Shown here: positions 38,126 through 51,805 of the stretch, in pieces
How the letters are laid out: every line of letters starts with the position of its first letter
Position numbering within the stretch: position 1 is the stretch's first letter
Assembly: GCA_028752905.1 (NCBI GenBank)
Contig: JAQNBH010000013.1
Location: 23,387,477-23,451,476, forward strand
DNA from: Cladorhizidae sp. MBARI D1340-BT2
Taxonomy: Eukaryota; Porifera; Demospongiae; Poecilosclerida; Cladorhizidae
DNA: 64,000 nucleotides
Direction: 5' to 3'
Position numbers and translations under genes: made by a program
Notes under the pieces: generated by a model
Told to the model about the DNA's origin: nothing
The model's input: only the letters and a program-made list of their open reading frames with translations
Database searches by the model: none

Positions 38126-41100
38126 TTATCTGTCTTTTGTACGTGCCAAAATTTTGAGTACTCTAAGTATTAGCAAGTTATGGTGATTTGAAGTGGTAAG
38201 GTTTGCGATCTTTCCTGGCGTTTTCCAGTTGCCAAAGCGGTGGCCTGCCAGTGAAAAACCACTACATTTATTGATAATCTGTTGACATGTTGCAGATAAG
38301 GGCCTTCTCTATCAGTTGACAAAATCTGGGACTTTGGTCTTGTTAATTAGGGCAGTTATGAATTGTACTCTTACTTGATGCTAAACATGTTAGCTTCGTA
38401 GATTATCCACACTTCACTGAATAGACTTGATGTATAGCTATTAAGATAGGACTCTCTAAGTGCTCTCTCTTGATACCAAACATCCATATATTCTGCACAC
38501 TTCACTGTAATGGACTTGCAAGATAGGTATCTCTCAGTGTTCTCTATCTTGAGCTAAACATGTTAGCTTCATAGATTCTCCACACTTCACTGAATAGACT
38601 TGATATAATTATAGCTCTAAAGGTAGGCCTCTCTCTGTTCTCTCTCTTGATACCAAACATCCGTATATTCTGCATACATAGAATCACAAGATAGGTTTCT
38701 CTATGTGTTCTCTATCTAGATGCTAAACAGGTTAGCTTCATAGATTCTCCACACTTCACTGTATAAACTTGATATATAGCTATTAAGATAGGTCTCTCCC
38801 TGTGCTCTCTGTTGATATCAAACATCCATAATATTCTGCACACTTCACTGTAATGGACTTGATATGATTCGAATGATAGGTTTCATTATGTGTTCTCTAT
38901 CTTGATATTTGCCCTAATTTGGTCTATATGTTTCTAATTTTCCCCCCAAAAATCTTGTTATTTTGCCGTAAAGCTCATAACTTTTCTACACTTTACCCAA
39001 AAAAGATAATTTTTATATCACCGGATAGCCCTTCTAATTATCTGTCTTTTGTACGTGCCAAAATTTTGAGTACTCTAAGTATTAGCAAGTTATGGTGATT
39101 TGAAGTGGTAAGGTTTGCGATCTTTCCTGGCGTTTTCCAGTTGCCAAAGCGGTGGCCTGCCAGTGAAAAACCACTACATTTATTGATAATCTGTTGACAT
39201 GTTGCAGATAAGGGCCTTCTCTATCAGTTGACAAAATCTGGGACTTTGGTCTTGTTAATTAGGGCAGTTATGAATTGTACTCTTACTTGATGCTAAACAT
39301 GTTAGCTTCGTAGATTATCCACACTTCACTGAATAGACTTGATGTATAGCTATTAAGATAGGACTCTCTAAGTGCTCTCTCTTGATACCAAACATCCATA
39401 TATTCTGCACACTTCACTGTAATGGACTTGCAAGATAGGTATCTCTCAGTGTTCTCTATCTTGAGCTAAACATGTTAGCTTCATAGATTCTCCACACTTC
39501 ACTGAATAGACTTGATATAATTATAGCTCTAAAGGTAGGCCTCTCCCTGTTCTCTCTCTTGATACCAAACATCCGTATATTCTGCATACATAGAATCACA
39601 AGATAGGTTTCTCTATGTGTTCTCTATCTAGATGCTAAACAGGTTAGCTTCATAGATTCTCCACACTTCACTGTATAAACTTGATATATAGCTATTAAGA
39701 TAGGTCTCTCCCTGTGCTCTCTGTTGATATCAAACATCCATAATATTCTGCACACTTCACTGTAATGGACTTGATATGATTCGAATGATAGGTTTCATTA
39801 TGTGTTCTCTATCTTGATATTTGCCCTAATTTGGTCGATATGTTTCTCATTTTCCCCCCAAAAATCTTGTTATTTTGCCGTAAAGCTCATAACTTTTCTA
39901 CACTTTACCCAAAAAAGATAATTTTTATATCACCGGATAGCCCTTCTAATTATCTGTCTTTTGTACGTGCCAAAATTTTGAGTACTCTAAGTATTAGCAA
40001 GTTATGGTGATTTGAAGTGGTAAGGTTTGCGATCTTTCCTGGCGTTTTCCAGTTGCCAAAGCGGTGGCCTGCCAGTGAAAAACCACTACATTTATTGATA
40101 ATCTGTTGACATGTTGCAGATAAGGGCCTTCTCTATCAGTTGACAAAATCTGGGACTTTGGTCTTGTTAATTAGGGCAGTTATGAATTGTACTCTTACTT
40201 GATGCTAAACATGTTAGCTTCGTAGATTATCCACACTTCACTGAATAGACTTGATGTATAGCTATTAAGATAGGACCCTCTAAGTGCTCTCTCTTGATAC
40301 CAAACATCCATATATTCTGCACACTTCACTGTAATGGACTTGCAAGATAGGTATCTCTCAGTGTTCTCTATCTTGAGCTAAACATGTTAGCTTCATAGAT
40401 TCTCCACACTTCACTGAATAGACTTGATATAATTATAGCTCTAAAGGTAGGCCTCTCCCTGTTCTCTCTCTTGATACCAAACATCCGTATATTCTGCATA
40501 CATAGAATCACAAGATAGGTTTCTCTATGTGTTCTCTATCTAGATGCTAAACAGGTTAGCTTCATAGATTCTCCACACTTCACTGTATAAACTTGATATA
40601 TAGCTATTAAGATAGGTCTCTCCCTGTGCTCTCTGTTGATATCAAACATCCATAATATTCTGCACACTTCACTGTAATGGACTTGATATGATTCGAATGA
40701 TAGGTTTCATTATGTGTTCTCTATCTTGATATTTGCCCTAATTTGGTCTATATGTTTCTAATTTTCCCCCCAAAAATCTTGTTATTTTGCCGTAAAGCTC
40801 ATAACTTTTCTACACTTTACCCAAAAAAGATAATTTTTATATCACCGGATAGCCCTTCTAATTATCTGTCTTTTGTACGTGCCAAAATTTTGAGTACTCT
40901 AAGTATTAGCAAGTTATGGTGATTTGAAGTGGTAAGGTTTGCGATCTTTCCTGGCGTTTTCCAGTTGCCAAAGCGGTGGCCTGCCAGTGAAAAACCACTA
41001 CATTTATTGATAATCTGTTGACATGTTGCAGATAAGGGCCTTCTCTATCAGTTGACAAAATCTGGGACTTTGGTCTTGTTAATTAGGGCAGTTATGAATT

Positions 41101-42685
41101 GTACTCTTACTTGATGCTAAACATGTTAGCTTCGTAGATTATCCACACTTCACTGAATAGACTTGATGTATAGCTATTAAGATAGGACTCTCTAAGTGCT
41201 CTCTCTTGATACCAAACATCCATATATTCTGCACACTTCACTGTAATGGACTTGCAAGATAGGTATCTCTCAGTGTTCTCTATCTTGAGCTAAACATGTT
41301 AGCTTCATAGATTCTCCACACTTCACTGAATAGACTTGATATAATTATAGCTCTAAAGGTAGGCCTCTCTCTGTTCTCTCTCTTGATACCAAACATCCGT
41401 ATATTCTGCATACATAGAATCACAAGATAGGTTTCTCTATGTGTTCTCTATCTAGATGCTAAACAGGTTAGCTTCATAGATTCTCCACACTTCACTGTAT
41501 AAACTTGATATATAGCTATTAAGATAGGTCTCTCCCTGTGCTCTCTGTTGATATCAAACATCCATAATATTCTGCACACTTCACTGTAATGGACTTGATA
41601 TGATTCGAATGATAGGTTTCATTATGTGTTCTCTATCTTGATATTTGCCCTAATTTGGTCTATATGTTTCTAATTTTCCCCCCAAAAATCTTGTTATTTT
41701 GCCGTAAAGCTCATAACTTTTCTACACTTTACCCAAAAAAGATAATTTTTATATCACCGGATAGCCCTTCTAATTATCTGTCTTTTGTACGTGCCAAAAT
41801 TTTGAGTACTCTAAGTATTAGCAAGTTATGGTGATTTGAAGTGGTAAGGTTTGCGATCTTTCCTGGCGTTTTCCAGTTGCCAAAGCGGTGGCCTGCCAGT
41901 GAAAAACCACTACATTTATTGATAATCTGTTGACATGTTGCAGATAAGGGCCTTCTCTATCAGTTGACAAAATCTGGGACTTTGGTCTTGTTAATTAGGG
42001 CAGTTATGAATTGTACTCTTACTTGATGCTAAACATGTTAGCTTCGTAGATTATCCACACTTCACTGAATAGACTTGATGTATAGCTATTAAGATAGGAC
42101 TCTCTAAGTGCTCTCTCTTGATACCAAACATCCATATATTCTGCACACTTCACTGTAATGGACTTGCAAGATAGGTATCTCTCAGTGTTCTCTATCTTGA
42201 GCTAAACATGTTAGCTTCATAGATTCTCCACACTTCACTGAATAGACTTGATATAATTATAGCTCTAAAGGTAGGCCTCTCCCTGTTCTCTCTCTTGATA
42301 CCAAACATCCGTATATTCTGCATACATAGAATCACAAGATAGGTTTCTCTATGTGTTCTCTATCTAGATGCTAAACAGGTTAGCTTCATAGATTCTCCAC
42401 ACTTCACTGTATAAACTTGATATATAGCTATTAAGATAGGTCTCTCCCTGTGCTCTCTGTTGATATCAAACATCCATAATATTCTGCACACTTCACTGTA
42501 ATGGACTTGATATGATTCGAATGATAGGTTTCATTATGTGTTCTCTATCTTGATATTTGCCCTAATTTGGTCGATATGTTTCTCATTTTCCCCCCAAAAA
42601 TCTTGTTATTTTGCCGTAAAGCTCATAACTTTTCTACACTTTACCCAAAAAAGATAATTTTTATATCACCGGATAGCCCTTCTAA
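38126..42685 (+). repeat. Monomers 43-47, trimer-spaced block
   Basis: M43 and M46: 509T, 811A. M44 and M47: 800G, 811C, 851C. M45: 328C, 811A. The pair 43-44 recurs as 46-47 at a 2,736-bp (three-monomer) shift. The 800G/851C combination differs from the left domain, where 800G goes with 851A. Confidence 0.85.
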
Positions 42686-45600
42686 TTATCTGTCTTTTGT
42701 ACGTGCCAAAATTTTGAGTACTCTAAGTATTAGCAAGTTATGGTGATTTGAAGTGGTAAGGTTTGCGATCTTTCCTGGCGTTTTCCAGTTGCCAAAGCGG
42801 TGGCCTGCCAGTGAAAAACCACTACATTTATTGATAATCTGTTGACATGTTGCAGATAAGGGCCTTCTCTATCAGTTGACAAAATCTGGGACTTTGGTCT
42901 TGTTAATTAGGGCAGTTATGAATTGTACTCTTACTTGATGCTAAACATGTTAGCTTCGTAGATTATCCACACTTCACTGAATAGACTTGATGTATAGCTA
43001 TTAAGATAGGACTCTCTAAGTGCTCTCTCTTGATACCAAACATCCATATATTCTGCACACTTCACTGTAATGGACTTGCAAGATAGGTATCTCTCAGTGT
43101 TCTCTATCTTGAGCTAAACATGTTAGCTTCATAGATTCTCCACACTTCACTGAATAGACTTGATATAATTATAGCTCTAAAGGTAGGCCTCTCCCTGTTC
43201 TCTCTCTTGATACCAAACATCCGTATATTCTGCATACATAGAATCACAAGATAGGTTTCTCTATGTGTTCTCTATCTAGATGCTAAACAGGTTAGCTTCA
43301 TAGATTCTCCACACTTCACTGTATAAACTTGATATATAGCTATTAAGATAGGTCTCTCCCTGTGCTCTCTGTTGATATCAAACATCCATAATATTCTGCA
43401 CACTTCACTGTAATGGACTTGATATGATTCGAATGATAGGTTTCATTATGTGTTCTCTATCTTGATATTTGCCCTAATTTGGTCTATATGTTTCTCATTT
43501 TCCCCCCAAAAATCTTGTTATTTTGCCGTAAAGCTCATAACTTTTCTACACTTTACCCAAAAAAGATAATTTTTATATCACCGGATAGCCCTTCTAATTA
43601 TCTGTCTTTTGTACGTGCCAAAATTTTGAGTACTCTAAGTATTAGCAAGTTATGTTGATTTGAAGTGGTAAGGTTTGCGATCTTTCCTGGCGTTTTCCAG
43701 TTGCCAAAGCGGTGGCCTGCCAGTGAAAAACCACTACATTTATTGATAATCTGTTGACATGTTGCAGATAAGGGCCTTCTCTATCAGTTGACAAAATCTG
43801 GGACTTTGGTCTTGTTAATTAGGGCAGTTATGAATTGTACTCTTACTTGATGCTAAACATGTTAGCTTCGTAGATTATCCACACTTCACTGAATAGACTT
43901 GATGTATAGCTATTAAGATAGGACTCTCTAAGTGCTCTCTCTTGATACCAAACATCCATATATTCTGCACACTTCACTGTAATGGACTTGCAAGATAGGT
44001 ATCTCTCAGTGTTCTCTATCTTGAGCTAAACATGTTAGCTTCATAGATTCTCCACACTTCACTGAATAGACTTGATATAATTATAGCTCTAAAGGTAGGC
44101 CTCTCTCTGTTCTCTCTCTTGATACCAAACATCCGTATATTCTGCATACATAGAATCACAAGATAGGTTTCTCTATGTGTTCTCTATCTAGATGCTAAAC
44201 AGGTTAGCTTCATAGATTCTCCACACTTCACTGTATAAACTTGATATATAGCTATTAAGATAGGTCTCTCCCTGTGCTCTCTGTTGATATCAAACATCCA
44301 TAATATTCTGCACACTTCACTGTAATGGACTTGATATGATTCGAATGATAGGTTTCATTATGTGTTCTCTATCTTGATATTTGCCCTAATTTGGTCTATA
44401 TGTTTCTCATTTTCCCCCCAAAAATCTTGTTATTTTGCCGTAAAGCTCATAACTTTTCTACACTTTACCCAAAAAAGATAATTTTTATATCACCGGATAG
44501 CCCTTCTAATTATCTGTCTTTTGTACGTGCCAAAATTTTGAGTACTCTAAGTATTAGCAAGTTATGTTGATTTGAAGTGGTAAGGTTTGCGATCTTTCCT
44601 GGCGTTTTCCAGTTGCCAAAGCGGTGGCCTGCCAGTGAAAAACCACTACATTTATTGATAATCTGTTGACATGTTGCAGATAAGGGCCTTCTCTATCAGT
44701 TGACAAAATCTGGGACTTTGGTCTTGTTAATTAGGGCAGTTATGAATTGTACTCTTACTTGATGCTAAACATGTTAGCTTCGTAGATTATCCACACTTCA
44801 CTGAATAGACTTGATGTATAGCTATTAAGATAGGACCCTCTAAGTGCTCTCTCTTGATACCAAACATCCATATATTCTGCACACTTCACTGTAATGGACT
44901 TGCAAGATAGGTATCTCTCAGTGTTCTCTATCTTGAGCTAAACATGTTAGCTTCATAGATTCTCCACACTTCACTGAATAGACTTGATATAATTATAGCT
45001 CTAAAGGTAGGCCTCTCCCTGTTCTCTCTCTTGATACCAAACATCCGTATATTCTGCATACATAGAATCACAAGATAGGTTTCTCTATGTGTTCTCTATC
45101 TAGATGCTAAACAGGTTAGCTTCATAGATTCTCCACACTTCACTGTATAAACTTGATATATAGCTATTAAGATAGGTCTCTCCCTGTGCTCTCTGTTGAT
45201 ATCAAACATCCATAATATTCTGCACACTTCACTGTAATGGACTTGATATGATTCGAATGATAGGTTTCATTATGTGTTCTCTATCTTGATATTTGCCCTA
45301 ATTTGGTCTATATGTTTCTAATTTTCCCCCCAAAAATCTTGTTATTTTGCCGTAAAGCTCATAACTTTTCTACACTTTACCCAAAAAAGATAATTTTTAT
45401 ATCACCGGATAGCCCTTCTAATTATCTGTCTTTTGTACGTGCCAAAATTTTGAGTACTCTAAGTATTAGCAAGTTATGGTGATTTGAAGTGGTAAGGTTT
45501 GCGATCTTTCCTGGCGTTTTCCAGTTGCCAAAGCGGTGGCCTGCCAGTGAAAAACCACTACATTTATTGATAATCTGTTGACATGTTGCAGATAAGGGCC

Positions 45601-48600
45601 TTCTCTATCAGTTAACAAAATCTGGGACTTTGGTCTTGTTAATTAGGGCAGTTATGAATTGTACTCTTACTTGATGCTAAACATGTTAGCTTCGTAGATT
45701 ATCCACACTTCACTGAATAGACTTGATGTATAGCTATTAAGATAGGACTCTCTAAGTGCTCTCTCTTGATACCAAACATCCATATATTCTGCACACTTCA
45801 CTGTAATGGACTTGCAAGATAGGTATCTCTCAGTGTTCTCTATCTTGAGCTAAACATGTTAGCTTCATAGATTCTCCACACTTCACTGAATAGACTTGAT
45901 ATAATTATAGCTCTAAAGGTAGGCCTCTCTCTGTTCTCTCTCTTGATACCAAACATCCGTATATTCTGCATACATAGAATCACAAGATAGGTTTCTCTAT
46001 GTGTTCTCTATCTAGATGCTAAACAGGTTAGCTTCATAGATTCTCCACACTTCACTGTATAAACTTGATATATAGCTATTAAGATAGGTCTCTCCCTGTG
46101 CTCTCTGTTGATATCAAACATCCATAATATTCTGCACACTTCACTGTAATGGACTTGATATGATTCGAATGATAGGTTTCATTATGTGTTCTCTATCTTG
46201 ATATTTGCCCTAATTTGGTCTATATGTTTCTCATTTTCCCCCCAAAAATCTTGTTATTTTGCCGTAAAGCTCATAACTTTTCTACACTTTACCCAAAAAA
46301 GATAATTTTTATATCACCGGATAGCCCTTCTAATTATCTGTCTTTTGTACGTGCCAAAATTTTGAGTACTCTAAGTATTAGCAAGTTATGTTGATTTGAA
46401 GTGGTAAGGTTTGCGATCTTTCCTGGCGTTTTCCAGTTGCCAAAGCGGTGGCCTGCCAGTGAAAAACCACTACATTTATTGATAATCTGTTGACATGTTG
46501 CAGATAAGGGCCTTCTCTATCAGTTGACAAAATCTGGGACTTTGGTCTTGTTAATTAGGGCAGTTATGAATTGTACTCTTACTTGATGCTAAACATGTTA
46601 GCTTCGTAGATTATCCACACTTCACTGAATAGACTTGATGTATAGCTATTAAGATAGGACCCTCTAAGTGCTCTCTCTTGATACCAAACATCCATATATT
46701 CTGCACACTTCACTGTAATGGACTTGCAAGATAGGTATCTCTCAGTGTTCTCTATCTTGAGCTAAACATGTTAGCTTCATAGATTCTCCACACTTCACTG
46801 AATAGACTTGATATAATTATAGCTCTAAAGGTAGGCCTCTCCCTGTTCTCTCTCTTGATACCAAACATCCGTATATTCTGCATACATAGAATCACAAGAT
46901 AGGTTTCTCTATGTGTTCTCTATCTAGATGCTAAACAGGTTAGCTTCATAGATTCTCCACACTTCACTGTATAAACTTGATATATAGCTATTAAGATAGG
47001 TCTCTCCCTGTGCTCTCTGTTGATATCAAACATCCATAATATTCTGCACACTTCACTGTAATGGACTTGATATGATTCGAATGATAGGTTTCATTATGTG
47101 TTCTCTATCTTGATATTTGCCCTAATTTGGTCTATATGTTTCTAATTTTCCCCCCAAAAATCTTGTTATTTTGCCGTAAAGCTCATAACTTTTCTACACT
47201 TTACCCAAAAAAGATAATTTTTATATCACCGGATAGCCCTTCTAATTATCTGTCTTTTGTACGTGCCAAAATTTTGAGTACTCTAAGTATTAGCAAGTTA
47301 TGGTGATTTGAAGTGGTAAGGTTTGCGATCTTTCCTGGCGTTTTCCAGTTGCCAAAGCGGTGGCCTGCCAGTGAAAAACCACTACATTTATTGATAATCT
47401 GTTGACATGTTGCAGATAAGGGCCTTCTCTATCAGTTGACAAAATCTGGGACTTTGGTCTTGTTAATTAGGGCAGTTATGAATTGTACTCTTACTTGATG
47501 CTAAACATGTTAGCTTCGTAGATTATCCACACTTCACTGAATAGACTTGATGTATAGCTATTAAGATAGGACTCTCTAAGTGCTCTCTCTTGATACCAAA
47601 CATCCATATATTCTGCACACTTCACTGTAATGGACTTGCAAGATAGGTATCTCTCAGTGTTCTCTATCTTGAGCTAAACATGTTAGCTTCATAGATTCTC
47701 CACACTTCACTGAATAGACTTGATATAATTATAGCTCTAAAGGTAGGCCTCTCCCTGTTCTCTCTCTTGATACCAAACATCCGTATATTCTGCATACATA
47801 GAATCACAAGATAGGTTTCTCTATGTGTTCTCTATCTAGATGCTAAACAGGTTAGCTTCATAGATTCTCCACACTTCACTGTATAAACTTGATATATAGC
47901 TATTAAGATAGGTCTCTCCCTGTGCTCTCTGTTGATATCAAACATCCATAATATTCTGCACACTTCACTGTAATGGACTTGATATGATTCGAATGATAGG
48001 TTTCATTATGTGTTCTCTATCTTGATATTTGCCCTAATTTGGTCTATATGTTTCTAATTTTCCCCCCAAAAATCTTGTTATTTTGCCGTAAAGCTCATAA
48101 CTTTTCTACACTTTACCCAAAAAAGATAATTTTTATATCACCGGATAGCCCTTCTAATTATCTGTCTTTTGTACGTGCCAAAATTTTGAGTACTCTAAGT
48201 ATTAGCAAGTTATGGTGATTTGAAGTGGTAAGGTTTGCGATCTTTCCTGGCGTTTTCCAGTTGCCAAAGCGGTGGCCTGCCAGTGAAAAACCACTACATT
48301 TATTGATAATCTGTTGACATGTTGCAGATAAGGGCCTTCTCTATCAGTTGACAAAATCTGGGACTTTGGTCTTGTTAATTAGGGCAGTTATGAATTGTAC
48401 TCTTACTTGATGCTAAACATGTTAGCTTCGTAGATTATCCACACTTCACTGAATAGACTTGATGTATAGCTATTAAGATAGGACTCTCTAAGTGCTCTCT
48501 CTTGATACCAAACATCCATATATTCTGCACACTTCACTGTAATGGACTTGCAAGATAGGTATCTCTCAGTGTTCTCTATCTTGAGCTAAACATGTTAGCT

Positions 48601-49981
48601 TCATAGATTCTCCACACTTCACTGAATAGACTTGATATAATTATAGCTCTAAAGGTAGGCCTCTCCCTGTTCTCTCTCTTGATACCAAACATCCGTATAT
48701 TCTGCATACATAGAATCACAAGATAGGTTTCTCTATGTGTTCTCTATCTAGATGCTAAACAGGTTAGCTTCATAGATTCTCCACACTTCACTGTATAAAC
48801 TTGATATATAGCTATTAAGATAGGTCTCTCCCTGTGCTCTCTGTTGATATCAAACATCCATAATATTCTGCACACTTCACTGTAATGGACTTGATATGAT
48901 TCGAATGATAGGTTTCATTATGTGTTCTCTATCTTGATATTTGCCCTAATTTGGTCTATATGTTTCTAATTTTCCCCCCAAAAATCTTGTTATTTTGCCG
49001 TAAAGCTCATAACTTTTCTACACTTTACCCAAAAAAGATAATTTTTATATCACCGGATAGCCCTTCTAATTATCTGTCTTTTGTACGTGCCAAAATTTTG
49101 AGTACTCTAAGTATTAGCAAGTTATGGTGATTTGAAGTGGTAAGGTTTGCGATCTTTCCTGGCGTTTTCCAGTTGCCAAAGCGGTGGCCTGCCAGTGAAA
49201 AACCACTACATTTATTGATAATCTGTTGACATGTTGCAGATAAGGGCCTTCTCTATCAGTTGACAAAATCTGGGACTTTGGTCTTGTTAATTAGGGCAGT
49301 TATGAATTGTACTCTTACTTGATGCTAAACATGTTAGCTTCGTAGATTATCCACACTTCACTGAATAGACTTGATGTATAGCTATTAAGATAGGACTCTC
49401 TAAGTGCTCTCTCTTGATACCAAACATCCATATATTCTGCACACTTCACTGTAATGGACTTGCAAGATAGGTATCTCTCAGTGTTCTCTATCTTGAGCTA
49501 AACATGTTAGCTTCATAGATTCTCCACACTTCACTGAATAGACTTGATATAATTATAGCTCTAAAGGTAGGCCTCTCCCTGTTCTCTCTCTTGATACCAA
49601 ACATCCGTATATTCTGCATACATAGAATCACAAGATAGGTTTCTCTATGTGTTCTCTATCTAGATGCTAAACAGGTTAGCTTCATAGATTCTCCACACTT
49701 CACTGTATAAACTTGATATATAGCTATTAAGATAGGTCTCTCCCTGTGCTCTCTGTTGATATCAAACATCCATAATATTCTGCACACTTCACTGTAATGG
49801 ACTTGATATGATTCGAATGATAGGTTTCATTATGTGTTCTCTATCTTGATATTTGCCCTAATTTGGTCTATATGTTTCTCATTTTCCCCCCAAAAATCTT
49901 GTTATTTTGCCGTAAAGCTCATAACTTTTCTACACTTTACCCAAAAAAGATAATTTTTATATCACCGGATAGCCCTTCTAA
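42686..49981 (+). repeat. Monomers 48-55, 58T/58G mixed block
   Basis: M48: 811C. M49: 58T, 509T, 811C. M50: 58T, 328C, 811A. M51: 509T, 811C, with a private G-to-A at 45614. M52: 58T, 328C, 811A. M53 and M54: both 811A and otherwise consensus. M55: 811C like M48. M49-M50 have the same order and alleles as M41-M42 apart from the T-run. Confidence 0.85.
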
Positions 49982-51805
49982 TTATCTGTCTTTTGTACGT
50001 GCCAAAATTTTGAGTACTCTAAGTATTAGCAAGTTATGTTGATTTGAAGTGGTAAGGTTTGCGATCTTTCCTGGCGTTTTCCAGTTGCCAAAGCGGTGGC
50101 CTGCCAGTGAAAAACCACTACATTTATTGATAATCTGTTGACATGTTGCAGATAAGGGCCTTCTCTATCAGTTGACAAAATCTGGGACTTTGGTCTTGTT
50201 AATTAGGGCAGTTATGAATTGTACTCTTACTTGATGCTAAACATGTTAGCTTCGTAGATTATCCACACTTCACTGAATAGACTTGATGTATAGCTATTAA
50301 GATAGGACTCTCTAAGTGCTCTCTCTTGATACCAAACATCCATATATTCTGCACACTTCACTGTAATGGACTTGCAAGATAGGTATCTCTCAGTGTTCTC
50401 TATCTTGAGCTAAACATGTTAGCTTCATAGATTCTCCACACTTCACTGAATAGACTTGATATAATTATAGCTCTAAAGGTAGGCCTCTCCCTGTTCTCTC
50501 TCTTGATACCAAACATCCGTATATTCTGCATACATAGAATCACAAGATAGGTTTCTCTATGTGTTCTCTATCTTGATGCTAAACAGGTTAGCTTCATAGA
50601 TTCTCCACACTTCACTGTATAAACTTGATATATAGCTATTAAGATAGGTCTCTCCCTGTGCTCTCTGTTGATATCAAACATCCATAATATTCTGCACACT
50701 TCACTGTAATGGACTTGATATGATTCGAATGATAGGTTTCATTATGTGTTCTCTATCTTGATATTTGCCCTAATTTGGTCTATATGTTTCTCATTTCCCC
50801 CCAAAAAATCTTGTTATTTTGCCGTAAAGCTCATAACTTTTCTACACTTTACCCAAAAAAGATAATTTTTATATCACCGGATAGCCCTTCTAATTATCTG
50901 TCTTTTGTACGTGCCAAAATTTTGAGTACTCTAAGTATTAGCAAGTTATGGTGATTTGAAGTGGTAAGGTTTGCGATCTTTCCTGGCGTTTTCCAGTTGC
51001 CAAAGCGGTGGCCTGCCAGTGAAAAACCACTACATTTATTGATAATCTGTTGACATGTTGCAGATAAGGGCCTTCTCTATCAGTTGACAAAATCTGGGAC
51101 TTTGGTCTTGTTAATTAGGGCAGTTATGAATTGTACTCTTACTTGATGCTAAACATGTTAGCTTCGTAGATTATCCACACTTCACTGAATAGACTTGATG
51201 TATAGCTATTAAGATAGGACTCTCTAAGTGCTCTCTCTTGATACCAAACATCCATATATTCTGCACACTTCACTTTAATGGACTTGCAAGATAGGTATCT
51301 CTCAGTGTTCTCTATCTTGAGCTAAACATGTTAGCTTCATAGATTCTCCACACTTCACTGAATAGACTTGATATAATTATAGCTCTAAAGGTAGGCCTCT
51401 CCCTGTTCTCTCTCTTGATATCAAACATCCGTATATTCTGCATACATAGAATCACAAGATAGGTTTCTCTATGTGTTCTATATCTAGATGCTAAACAGGT
51501 TAGCTTCATAGATTCTCCACACTTCACTGTATAAACTTGATATATAGCTATTAAGATAGGTCTCTCCCTGTGCTCTCTGTTGATATCAAACATCCATAAT
51601 ATTCTGCACACTTCACTGTAATGGACTTGATATGATTCGAATGATAGGTTTCATTATGTGTTCTCTATCTTGATATTTGCCCTAATTTGGTCTATATGTT
51701 TCTCATTTTCCCCCCAAAAATCTTGTTATTTTGCCGTAAAGCTCATAACTTTTCTACACTTTACCCAAAAAAGATAATTTTTATATCACCGGATAGCCCT
51801 TCTAA
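49982..51805 (+). repeat. Monomers 56-57, end of the 58T domain
   Basis: M56 is the last 58T copy and has 593T with 509C, plus tract T3C6A6. M57 has private changes: CACTTTAATGG near 51275, CTTGATATC near 51420, and C-to-A at 51480 (GTTCTATATC). The 51480 change removes a minus-strand stop and creates a spurious 99-codon frame. Confidence 0.85.

Noticed and set aside
37953..38186. 77-codon open frame on the plus strand
   Set aside because: It lies inside monomer 42 and exists only through a 1-bp net loss in a T-run. The other copies are closed by stops. No domain or ribosome-binding context is visible.
51312..51611. 99-codon open frame on the minus strand with an internal protein repeat (MFDI.RE.RERP twice)
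   Set aside because: It starts at GTG and depends on a private base at 51480 that removes a stop. The protein repeat merely reflects the two A half-units of the satellite.
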